Of a stretch of 11,762 nucleotides of DNA, positions 1 through 6,341 are shown piece by piece. Position 1 is the first letter of the stretch. Every line of letters starts with the position of its first letter. A program made the position numbers and the translations under genes. The notes under the pieces were generated by a model. The model was not told the origin of the DNA, did no database searches, and saw only the letters and a list, made by a program, of their open reading frames with translations. Origin of the DNA: Chloroflexota bacterium (GTDB lineage: Bacteria; Chloroflexota; Chloroflexia; Thermomicrobiales; UBA6265); the NCBI GenBank assembly GCA_023424355.1, contig JAFAEA010000377.1:1-11762 (forward strand), given 5' to 3'.

Positions 1-1130
1 TCTACGCGCCGATTATCAAGCATCTCGGTGCCAGCGGTATCGGGCATCGCCAGGATATCTACTTCGATCGCGAAAAAGGCTGGAATCGTGTCGTCATCGA
101 GAAGCCATTCGGCCGCGATGTTGCCACGGCTCGCCAGCTGAACTCCGAGATCGGTGCGGTGTTTAGCGAGCGCCAGATTTATCGTATCGATCACTACCTC
201 GGTAAGGAAACCGTGCAGAACGTGCTCGCATTCCGATTCGCGAACACACTCTTCGAGCCAGTGTGGAATCGCCAATACGTCGATAATGTTCAGATCACCG
301 CGGCGGAGAGCCTCGGTGTAGAAGAACGCGCCGGCTACTACGAAGATGCCGGTGCGCTGCGAGATATGGTGCAGAGTCACATTCTGCAGCTGCTGGCGGT
401 TATCGCCATGGAGCCTCCTGCGCTGTTCAACGGCAATGCCCTTCGCGATGAGAAGGTCAAACTTCTGCGAGCGGTAATTCCTCCGCGCGAGGAAGAGCTG
501 ATGCACAAGACTGTGCGCGGCCAGTATGACGAAGGCTTCATGAGCGGGCGCAAAATGCCGGCATATCGTGATGAAAAGGGCGTGAAGCCGGGATCCAAGA
601 CCGAAACCTATGTGGCGATGGAGCTCGGCATCGATAACTGGCGATGGGCCGGGGTGCCGTTCTATCTCCGCACTGGCAAGCGCTTGCCACGACGCGTCAC
701 CGAAATCGCCATCACCTTCAAGCAGGTGCCGCACCTCATGTTCCAGAGCATCGGTGATGTGGATTTGAGCCCGAATGTGATTACCATGCGCATTCAGCCG
801 GACGAAGGTATTGCCCTGAAGTTCGCCGCCAAGGTGCCGGGTCCAACCACCCAGCTCCGCCCGGTGCGCATGGACTTCCTGTACGGGTCGTCGTTCGGTG
901 ATTCTGGTCCGGATGCCTATGAGCGATTGCTGCTCGACGGCATGCTCGGCGATCCTACCCTCTTCGCTCGCCGCGATGAGGTGGAGACCGCATGGAGTCT
1001 GATGCAGCCAATTCTCGATGGCTGGCAGGATATGGCATTGCCGGTGTATCCGTATGAATCCGGTTCCTGGGGTCCATCCAAGGCCGATGCCATTCTGCGC
1101 CGCGATGGCCGCGAGTGGCGACGACCGTAA
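1..1130 (+). CDS. zwf: Glucose-6-phosphate dehydrogenase, C-terminal part (5' end outside window)
   Basis: Oxidises glucose 6-phosphate to 6-phosphogluconolactone with reduction of NAD(P)+; first step of the oxidative pentose phosphate pathway, cytosolic. The reading frame is open from base 3 to TAA at 1128-1130, giving 375 visible residues. Family members are about 490-510 residues, so roughly the first 120-135, including the N-terminal nucleotide-binding GxxGDL motif, are missing and cofactor preference cannot be judged. Visible diagnostic motifs are RVVIEKPFG (about 87-113) and the active-site RIDHYLGKE (183-209), whose His and Lys bind substrate phosphate in characterised enzymes. Later segments such as YVAMELGIDNWRWAGVPFYL and RTGKRLP are also typical. 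An internal GTG at 159 is not the start, because the conserved EKPFG motif lies upstream of it in frame. It heads the visible part of a zwf-opcA-pgl-rpiA operon; the stop is 26 nt before the opcA start. Truncation is due only to the window edge. Confidence 0.97.
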   Translation, partial: YAPIIKHLGASGIGHRQDIYFDREKGWNRVVIEKPFGRDVATARQLNSEIGAVFSERQIYRIDHYLGKETVQNVLAFRFANTLFEPVWNRQYVDNVQITAAESLGVEERAGYYEDAGALRDMVQSHILQLLAVIAMEPPALFNGNALRDEKVKLLRAVIPPREEELMHKTVRGQYDEGFMSGRKMPAYRDEKGVKPGSKTETYVAMELGIDNWRWAGVPFYLRTGKRLPRRVTEIAITFKQVPHLMFQSIGDVDLSPNVITMRIQPDEGIALKFAAKVPGPTTQLRPVRMDFLYGSSFGDSGPDAYERLLLDGMLGDPTLFARRDEVETAWSLMQPILDGWQDMALPVYPYESGSWGPSKADAILRRDGREWRRP

Positions 1131-1156
1131 CGGCTCCGAGGAGGCACACCATTTCG

Positions 1157-2371
1157 ATGTCTGACAACGATTACAGTAACAAGCAGATTGCTCACAAAAA
1201 GTGGGATACGGATGCGGTGGATACCGCCACGATTCACGATGAACTCGCCTCGATGTGGACCGAGGGGCACCCTCGGCGCATAGTGAGCGGCCCCTATGGC
1301 GAACAGGTCGATACCACACACGGTATCGGTCAGGATGTGATGCGGGCAAACACGCTCAACCTCGTTGCCGTGGCCCCGAACCTGGAAATCGCCGAGATGA
1401 TTCTCAGTACGGTCAGCCAGCTACGGGATTTCCTGCCATCCCGCACCATCATCGTCATTACAGATCCCACCCTGCAGCGGCCCAAGACCTGGCATGTTGA
1501 TCTGAAGATCAATGAAACGCCCACCAAGGACGACACGCCTGGAATTCTGTTTGAAACCATCACCTTCTGGACCGATCAGTCCAGTGCTGGTGTTCTGAGC
1601 AGCATTGTTTCGCCGCTTCTCATTTCCGAGCTGCCAACATTCCTGTGGTGGCCGAGTGGTGAGTTCAGCAACAACGCCATCTTCGAGGATCTGGCACAGA
1701 TCGCTGATCGGCTTGTGTTTGATAGCGCGCGCCTCGGAAACGATGCCCACGCTGTCGCCGACTACCGCACCCTCATCGATGATCCCACCGATCCGACTGT
1801 GGGCGATTTCACCTGGCTGAGACTGGCTCCATGGCGACAGTTGACAGCGCAGTTCTTCGATCCTGTGGATACGCACAAGAGCCTCGAGTACATCGATTCC
1901 GTCACAATCGCCTACGCCCAGGATCGCAAAGATCGGGGATCAGGCTTCGCGGCAGCGCTGCTCATCTGCGGTTGGCTTGGTAGCCGACTGGGGTGGGAGA
2001 TAATCGAGCCCCTGGAGCCGCGCAAATCTGGTGGCTGGACTGCGTTTATGGCATCCACTGATTCCACCGGACGCGCCAACGAAGTGGAGATTCGGCTGGT
2101 GCCGGATTCCACTCCGGGCGCGAAATTCAGCCTGCGAAGTGTCGAGATCATCACCAACCACGATACCTCCGGCAAGTACCTGATTCAGCGCACAGATCAG
2201 GATGACCTGATCACCAGTTCGGAAACCGCGGATACTCCGTTTGTGAGCAGAATGGTCTACTCCCGCCGCCACTCCACTGTGGAGATGCTTGGCGAGGAGC
2301 TGAATCGCTTTGGTCCGGACCGAGTCTTTGAAGATGCCATTCGTCTGGCAACTCGCCTGTTGCCCGAGTAA
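1157..2371 (+). CDS. opcA: OpcA-family glucose-6-phosphate dehydrogenase assembly/activator protein
   Basis: OpcA is a non-catalytic partner of glucose-6-phosphate dehydrogenase; in Cyanobacteria it is needed for Zwf assembly and activation, and in Actinobacteria it is part of the enzyme complex. The 404-residue product from ATG 1157 carries the family hallmark around residues 151-166, SPLLISELPTFLWWP, a hydrophobic run ending in Trp-Trp-Pro. A preceding segment around 64-103 (RANTLNLVAVAP, then a PSRTIIVI strand) also matches the family architecture. No signal peptide or membrane segment is visible. The start choice is moderately sure: GAGGAGG at 1138-1144 lies 12 nt before ATG 1157, a longer than ideal spacer. 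A GTG at 1115 is in frame but would overlap zwf by 16 nt and lacks a ribosome site. Its place directly after zwf supports the role. Function is inferred from family and context. Confidence 0.9.
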   Translation: MSDNDYSNKQIAHKKWDTDAVDTATIHDELASMWTEGHPRRIVSGPYGEQVDTTHGIGQDVMRANTLNLVAVAPNLEIAEMILSTVSQLRDFLPSRTIIVITDPTLQRPKTWHVDLKINETPTKDDTPGILFETITFWTDQSSAGVLSSIVSPLLISELPTFLWWPSGEFSNNAIFEDLAQIADRLVFDSARLGNDAHAVADYRTLIDDPTDPTVGDFTWLRLAPWRQLTAQFFDPVDTHKSLEYIDSVTIAYAQDRKDRGSGFAAALLICGWLGSRLGWEIIEPLEPRKSGGWTAFMASTDSTGRANEVEIRLVPDSTPGAKFSLRSVEIITNHDTSGKYLIQRTDQDDLITSSETADTPFVSRMVYSRRHSTVEMLGEELNRFGPDRVFEDAIRLATRLLPE

Positions 2372-2388
2372 CTCCCCAGGAGGACAAG

Positions 2389-3165
2389 ATGACTGAGGAA
2401 GCACGAACCATTGATTTGAAGGAATGCGGTGTTGTGTATGTGGTGGCCGATGCGGAAGCATTGGCTCGCGCAGCAGCCGAGGAAATCGTCTCGGTCTCCA
2501 ATCTGGCGAAATCGCAATCCCGTGCAGCACTGGTTGCGCTCTCGGGTGGATCCACTCCCAAGAAGATGGGACAGTTGCTGGCCAGCGAAGAATACAGCGA
2601 TCGTGTGGCGTGGGATTCTCTCGAACTTTTCTGGGGTGATGAGCGATTTGTGCCACTTGCGAGCGAGGAAAGCAATGCCGGTGAAGCACTGCGTGCGTTC
2701 ATCGATGCGGCACCAATTCATCCGGACGATGTTCACACCTGGGACACCTGCGATGGCATCACACCCGAAGAATCCGCCCGGAACATGGAAACAGCCATCC
2801 GCGAAGTGAGCGAAACTCCCGATGGAGTGCCGGTGTTCGATCTGATTCTGCTGGGAATGGGCGACGATGGACATACCCTCAGCCTCTTCCCGGGTACCAA
2901 CGCGATGCACAACAACACCGATATCGTGATGGCGCATCATGTTCCCAAGTTGAATGCGGATCGGGTCACATTCACTCCCCTGCTGGCGAACAATGCCCGC
3001 AAGGTCGTGTTCCTGGTGGGCGGTGCCGGCAAGGCCGATATGCTCAAGACGGTACTCATGGGTGAAATCGATATCGATACCTACCCTTCGCAGGTCATTC
3101 GGCCAACAAATGGCGAACTCGAGTGGCTGGTAGATGAAGCAGCCGCCGCAAACCTGGAGCAGTAA
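2389..3165 (+). CDS. pgl: 6-phosphogluconolactonase
   Basis: Hydrolyses 6-phosphoglucono-1,5-lactone to 6-phosphogluconate, the second step of the oxidative pentose phosphate pathway. The 258-residue product is of the DevB/Pgl type (NagB/RpiA-like fold), not the seven-bladed propeller type. Motifs: LSGGSTP at 51-57 (phosphate loop), FWGDERFVP at 81-89, and GMGDDGHTLSLFPG at 156-169, where His162 matches the proposed catalytic base; DRVTFT at 191-196 is also conserved in the family. Length is normal. ATG 2389 has an ideal AGGAGG at 2378-2383 with a 5-nt spacer, 17 nt after the opcA stop. The stop codon overlaps the rpiA start by one base (TAATG), indicating translational coupling. The pathway step between Pgl and RpiA, 6-phosphogluconate dehydrogenase, is not in the window and may lie upstream of zwf. 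Confidence 0.95.
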   Translation: MTEEARTIDLKECGVVYVVADAEALARAAAEEIVSVSNLAKSQSRAALVALSGGSTPKKMGQLLASEEYSDRVAWDSLELFWGDERFVPLASEESNAGEALRAFIDAAPIHPDDVHTWDTCDGITPEESARNMETAIREVSETPDGVPVFDLILLGMGDDGHTLSLFPGTNAMHNNTDIVMAHHVPKLNADRVTFTPLLANNARKVVFLVGGAGKADMLKTVLMGEIDIDTYPSQVIRPTNGELEWLVDEAAAANLEQ

Positions 3166-3857
3166 TGTCGCTTTCCAACGAAGAACGACTCCAACGAATC
3201 GGCAAGTACGCCGCCGATCTTATTGAGGATGGCATGCTGGTGGGTCTCGGCACCGGCAGCACAGCCGCCGCCATGGTGGATGCACTTGGTGTGCGACTAC
3301 GAGAAGAGGGCCTGAAGGTCATCGGAGTCGCCACCAGCATCGCCACCAGTAACCAGGCCTCGGCCGTCGGGATCGCGCTGAAGACGCTCGATAGCATCGA
3401 CCGCCTCGATATGTGCATCGATGGTGCCGATGAAATCGACCCTCAGTTCAATCTCGTGAAAGGCGCCGGCGGTGCCCTTCTGTTCGAGAAGCTTGTGGCT
3501 CGACGGGCGAACAAGTACGTGATTATCAGTACGGACGAAAAGCTGGTGCCGAAGCTCGGAGTGCGCATGCCGCTGCCAGTGGAAGTGGTTCCCATCGGCT
3601 GGAGTCACACCGCCGAAGCGATCCGCCAGCTCGGTCTCGAACCGGAACTTCGCCGTAAGGATGAGAAGCCGTTCGTCTCCGACGGTAGTCACTACATTCT
3701 GGACTGCGCGTGGCCGGAATCCGGACTCGATCCTGCCAAGCTCGCCCACGATCTCAAATCGATCACCGGCGTGGTGGATCACGGTTTGTTCATCGGTATG
3801 GCGAACACGATCGTCGCCATTGACGCGCAGGGCGAGATCCAGCGACAGGGTGAATAA
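3165..3857 (+). CDS. rpiA: Ribose-5-phosphate isomerase A
   Basis: Interconverts ribulose 5-phosphate and ribose 5-phosphate in the pentose phosphate pathway, feeding nucleotide synthesis and the non-oxidative branch. The 230-residue product has the usual length. Conserved blocks: GLGTGSTAAAMVDALG at 27-42, DGADEID at 86-92, LVKGAGGALLFEKLVA at 97-112 and FVSDGSHYILDC at 170-181, with GVVDHGLF near the C-terminus. By alignment with E. coli RpiA (Asp81, Asp84, Lys94, Glu103) the catalytic set is Asp86, Asp89, Lys99 and Glu108, all present. ATG 3165 overlaps the pgl stop by one base, with GGAG at 3156-3159, five bases upstream. It is the last gene of the operon; a strong terminator starts 14 nt after its stop. 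Confidence 0.97.
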   Translation: MSLSNEERLQRIGKYAADLIEDGMLVGLGTGSTAAAMVDALGVRLREEGLKVIGVATSIATSNQASAVGIALKTLDSIDRLDMCIDGADEIDPQFNLVKGAGGALLFEKLVARRANKYVIISTDEKLVPKLGVRMPLPVEVVPIGWSHTAEAIRQLGLEPELRRKDEKPFVSDGSHYILDCAWPESGLDPAKLAHDLKSITGVVDHGLFIGMANTIVAIDAQGEIQRQGE

Positions 3858-3871
3858 ACACGGTTAATCAC

Positions 3872-3913
3872 AAAGAGGGAGCTCCGGTCGTTGCCCCGGA
3901 GCTCCCTCTTTTT
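3872..3913. terminator. Bidirectional intrinsic terminator between rpiA and amt
   Basis: A perfect 16-bp inverted repeat has arms at 3872-3887 (AAAGAGGGAGCTCCGG) and 3896-3911, separated by an 8-nt loop, and is followed on the + strand by a run of five T (3909-3913). The arms start with AAA and end in TTT, so the structure also ends in a short T run on the - strand. It lies 14 nt after the rpiA stop and 9 nt beyond the amt stop, between two convergent genes, so it probably ends both transcripts. Confidence 0.9.
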
Positions 3914-3922
3914 CGTTCCGTA

Positions 3923-5149
3923 TTAGAGGCGATATGCCAGTTCGCCATGCTGGGTGGTATCGAGACCGAGAACCTCGTCCTCATCCACTACCCGGAGTCC
4001 GACCATTACATCCACAAGCTTGAGAATGAGGAAGGTCACCACTCCCGAGAAGGCGATCGCAGCAGCGACGGCGACCAACTGAATCCAGAGCTGCTCCGGA
4101 TTCCCGTAGAAGAGACCATCGCGTCCGGCTTCGTTCACCGATGTGGTGGCGAAGAGTCCGGTGGCGAGAGCTCCCCAGATTCCGCCGATCCCGTGGACAG
4201 CGAACACGTCCAAAGCATCATCAAGCTTGATCACTTCCTTCAGCAGATCCACACCGAAGTAGCAGAACACACCCGCGCCAAAGCCGATGATGATGGCTGA
4301 CGACGGAGTCACGAATCCGGCCGCAGGTGTGATGCCCACAAGTCCAGCGATGGCACCGCAAGCGGCACCGGCGACGCTTGGTCGGCCATTACGCATCCAG
4401 CTAATGAGCAGCCAGGTAACTCCACCCATCGCGGCGGCGACATTCGTCACCACGAATGCATGCGCAGCCAGGGTTCCGGCTGAGAGCGCCGAACCGGCGT
4501 TGAATCCGAACCAACCGAACCAGAGCAGGCTGGCACCAAGAACGGTCATGGTGAGGTCGTGTGCTTCCGTCTCAGGCGTGCCGAAATCGATGCGAGCACC
4601 GAGCAATCGGGCGGCAACTACCGCTGCGACACCAGACGAGATGTGGATGACGGTACCGCCGGCGAAATCGAGAGCACCGTACTGGCCGATCCAGCCGCCG
4701 CCCCAAACCCAGTGGCAGAGCGGCGCGTACACCAACGTCACCCAAAGTGCGGTAAAGAGCAGATACGTCTTGAAGCTGATGCGCTCGGCGAATGCTCCGG
4801 TGATGAGTGCAGGGGTGATACAAGCAAACATCATCTGGAAGGCAATGAACGCCATCGCCGGGATGTTCGCGGCGTACGGGCCGGCTTCGGCACCGATGCC
4901 TCGTAGCGCAAAGTGCTCCAGGCTGCCGATGAGTCCACCCTTATCCGCACCGAACGCCAATGTGTAGCCCCACAACACCCAAATCACACTCACCACACAT
5001 AGCGTGAAGAACGAGTGCATAAGGGTGCTGAGCACATTTTTCTTGCGCACAAGACCACCATAGAAAAACCCAAGTGCCGGAGTCATGAGCATGACCATTG
5101 CGGCTGCCATCAATACCCAGGCGGTATCGCCTGCATTGATTCCATCCAT
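3923..5149 (-). CDS. amt: Ammonium transporter (Amt/MEP/Rh family)
   Basis: Membrane channel for ammonium uptake, normally a trimer with about 11 membrane helices per subunit. The 408-residue product begins directly at the first helix and lacks the signal peptide of the E. coli AmtB precursor. Functional residues align with mature E. coli AmtB at +1: Asp161 in DFAGGTVIH, the twin pore histidines His169 and His319 (VHGIGGIWG), gate phenylalanines Phe108 (FQMMFAC) and Phe216 (WFGWFGFNAGS), and Ser220. The C-terminal tail (GLRVVDEDEVLGLD, then HGELAY) is the conserved cytosolic segment that couples subunits and is touched by the PII protein GlnK. ATG 5149 is the only plausible start: an in-frame TAG lies five codons upstream, and GGGGA sits 8 nt before the ATG. 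No glnK/glnB gene is adjacent, although the tail suggests PII control is kept. Divergent from the lactonase gene. Confidence 0.96.
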   Translation of the reverse strand: MDGINAGDTAWVLMAAAMVMLMTPALGFFYGGLVRKKNVLSTLMHSFFTLCVVSVIWVLWGYTLAFGADKGGLIGSLEHFALRGIGAEAGPYAANIPAMAFIAFQMMFACITPALITGAFAERISFKTYLLFTALWVTLVYAPLCHWVWGGGWIGQYGALDFAGGTVIHISSGVAAVVAARLLGARIDFGTPETEAHDLTMTVLGASLLWFGWFGFNAGSALSAGTLAAHAFVVTNVAAAMGGVTWLLISWMRNGRPSVAGAACGAIAGLVGITPAAGFVTPSSAIIIGFGAGVFCYFGVDLLKEVIKLDDALDVFAVHGIGGIWGALATGLFATTSVNEAGRDGLFYGNPEQLWIQLVAVAAAIAFSGVVTFLILKLVDVMVGLRVVDEDEVLGLDTTQHGELAYRL

Positions 5150-5305
5150 TTCCCGAATCCCCTACTCAAACCGCCATTGCGGCAAAATGACCAACACGCG
5201 GCTCGCAAGCACATCGGTGGGCTGTCCGCTGGTGTACAGTTTGAAGAGCCAGAAGAATCTGGAATAGAGCCAACCACCACAAATTCGAGGTATTCGTTTG
5301 TGCAG

Positions 5306-5335
5306 TTGGCACATTTAACAGCCTGGCACTTACAA
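5306..5335 (+). promoter_or_regulatory. Candidate promoter of the lactonase gene in the amt/lactonase divergent region
   Basis: The 238-nt region between amt and the lactonase gene must hold promoters for both. On the + strand TTGGCA (5306-5311) and TTACAA (5330-5335), spaced by 18 nt, resemble -35 and -10 elements and would give a leader of about 46 nt. The hexamer TGGCAC occurs twice here (5307-5312 and 5324-5329), 17 nt apart, which could instead be a paired protein-binding site. No TTGC follows at the spacing needed for a sigma-54 promoter. I could not find a convincing promoter for amt on the other strand. A small CCGC/GCGG hairpin (5171-5182) lies in the amt leader. Confidence 0.3.
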
Positions 5336-5387
5336 GCGCGCCAATGTTCACAGCGCCGTTTATGCACGACGCACAAGGGATGGTTAG

Positions 5388-6287
5388 ATGGAACGCTATC
5401 AGGATGTGAAAGAAATCGATGCAACACTCGAAGTGGTGGTCGATCTGCCCTGCGAGACAGGCGAAGGTCCACTTTGGGACGATCGGACCCAAACATTGAC
5501 CTGGAACGACATTCCGCCCGGTACGCTTTATCGATACGATCCGGCCAGTGACGAGAACGAGGTGATCTATCAACACAGCGCCTCGATTGGCGGTCACACG
5601 CTGCAGGAAGACAGTTCGCTGGTGCTGTTCTGCACTGATGGCAGGATCCTCAAGTTGCGTGACGGCGATACCGAGGTGCTCGTCGAATCGATACCAGAGG
5701 TCGTGGGAAGTCGCTTCAACGATGTTGCTGCGGATCCGCTCGGTGGTGTCTTTTGCGGCACCATGCCATTGGTGAATGGCGATGCCCGCCTTTATCGCCT
5801 GGCTCCAGATGGATCTCTCACGTTAGTGTGGAACGATTTGGGACTCAGCAACGGCATTGGTTTTGGTCCCGATAACGCGGTGATGTACCTCTCCGATTCC
5901 GACAATCGAGTTGTGTACCGGGCGGATTTCGACACATCCACTGCGGAACTGAGCAATCGCGAGATACTCATTAGCCTCAACGATGATGTCGCTGTGCCGG
6001 ATGGCATGACGGTCGATGCCAATGGAGACCTCTGGATCGCCGTGTGGGATGGTAGCTGCCTGCTCCACTACTCTGTCGATGGAGAGTTGTTAGACAAGCT
6101 CACGTTCCCGGTGAAGAAGGTCAGCTCAATCAACTTTGGCGGGGATGACTTCGCGACTGCTTACATCACAACTGCTGGTGGCACGAATCGCGGAGGTGAT
6201 GATGGCAAACTCGCCGGTTCGCTTTTCAAAACCAGCATTTCGGGCGTCTCGGGGCGATCCGATTTTCGCTCACGCATCCTGCTCTAG
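5388..6287 (+). CDS. SMP-30/gluconolactonase/LRE-family sugar lactonase
   Basis: Six-bladed beta-propeller, metal-dependent lactonase, expected to hydrolyse a sugar or sugar-acid lactone such as gluconolactone. The 299-residue product is full length. By alignment with human SMP-30 (Glu18, Asn154, Asp204) the metal ligands are Glu26 in GEGPLWD, Asn155 in SNGIGFGPD and Asp205 in PDGMTVD, all present. The substrate-contact pair Arg109 and Asn111 (SRFNDVAADP) matches human Arg101/Asn103. No signal peptide is seen, so it is probably cytosolic. ATG 5388 is preceded by AAGGGA at 5375-5380 with 7-nt spacing; another ATG at 5380 is out of frame. Its exact substrate cannot be read from the sequence. 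The nearby oxidative pentose phosphate operon has its own dedicated Pgl lactonase, so this enzyme more likely serves non-phosphorylated sugar oxidation. Confidence 0.88.
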   Translation: MERYQDVKEIDATLEVVVDLPCETGEGPLWDDRTQTLTWNDIPPGTLYRYDPASDENEVIYQHSASIGGHTLQEDSSLVLFCTDGRILKLRDGDTEVLVESIPEVVGSRFNDVAADPLGGVFCGTMPLVNGDARLYRLAPDGSLTLVWNDLGLSNGIGFGPDNAVMYLSDSDNRVVYRADFDTSTAELSNREILISLNDDVAVPDGMTVDANGDLWIAVWDGSCLLHYSVDGELLDKLTFPVKKVSSINFGGDDFATAYITTAGGTNRGGDDGKLAGSLFKTSISGVSGRSDFRSRILL

Positions 6288-6302
6288 TCAGCAGGCCAAG
6301 CA

Positions 6303-6334
6303 AATCGAGCCGGTCCAAATGGACCGGCTCGATT
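6303..6334. terminator. Intrinsic terminator between the lactonase and permease genes
   Basis: A perfect 14-bp inverted repeat (arms 6303-6316, AATCGAGCCGGTCC, and 6321-6334) encloses a 4-nt AAAT loop, with a short T run (6338-6341) after it on the + strand. It starts 16 nt after the lactonase stop and ends 8 nt before the stop of the convergent permease gene, so it can end both transcripts. The T run directly after the stem is weak in both directions. Confidence 0.8.
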
Positions 6335-6341
6335 GCATTTT

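Noticed and set aside
1940..2940. Overlapping - strand open frames (249, 227 and 163 codons) across opcA and pgl
   Set aside because: They run opposite two clear genes that carry family motifs over the same bases, and their translations are not domain-like.
4287..4967. Open frame of 226 codons on the + strand opposite amt
   Set aside because: Antisense to conserved Amt helices; Ala/Pro/Ser-rich composition reflects the codon pattern of the membrane protein on the other strand. No ribosome site or domain.
5307..5330. Possible sigma-54 promoter (TGGCAC) before the lactonase gene
   Set aside because: Neither TGGCAC copy is followed by TTGC at the fixed spacing that sigma-54 promoters require.
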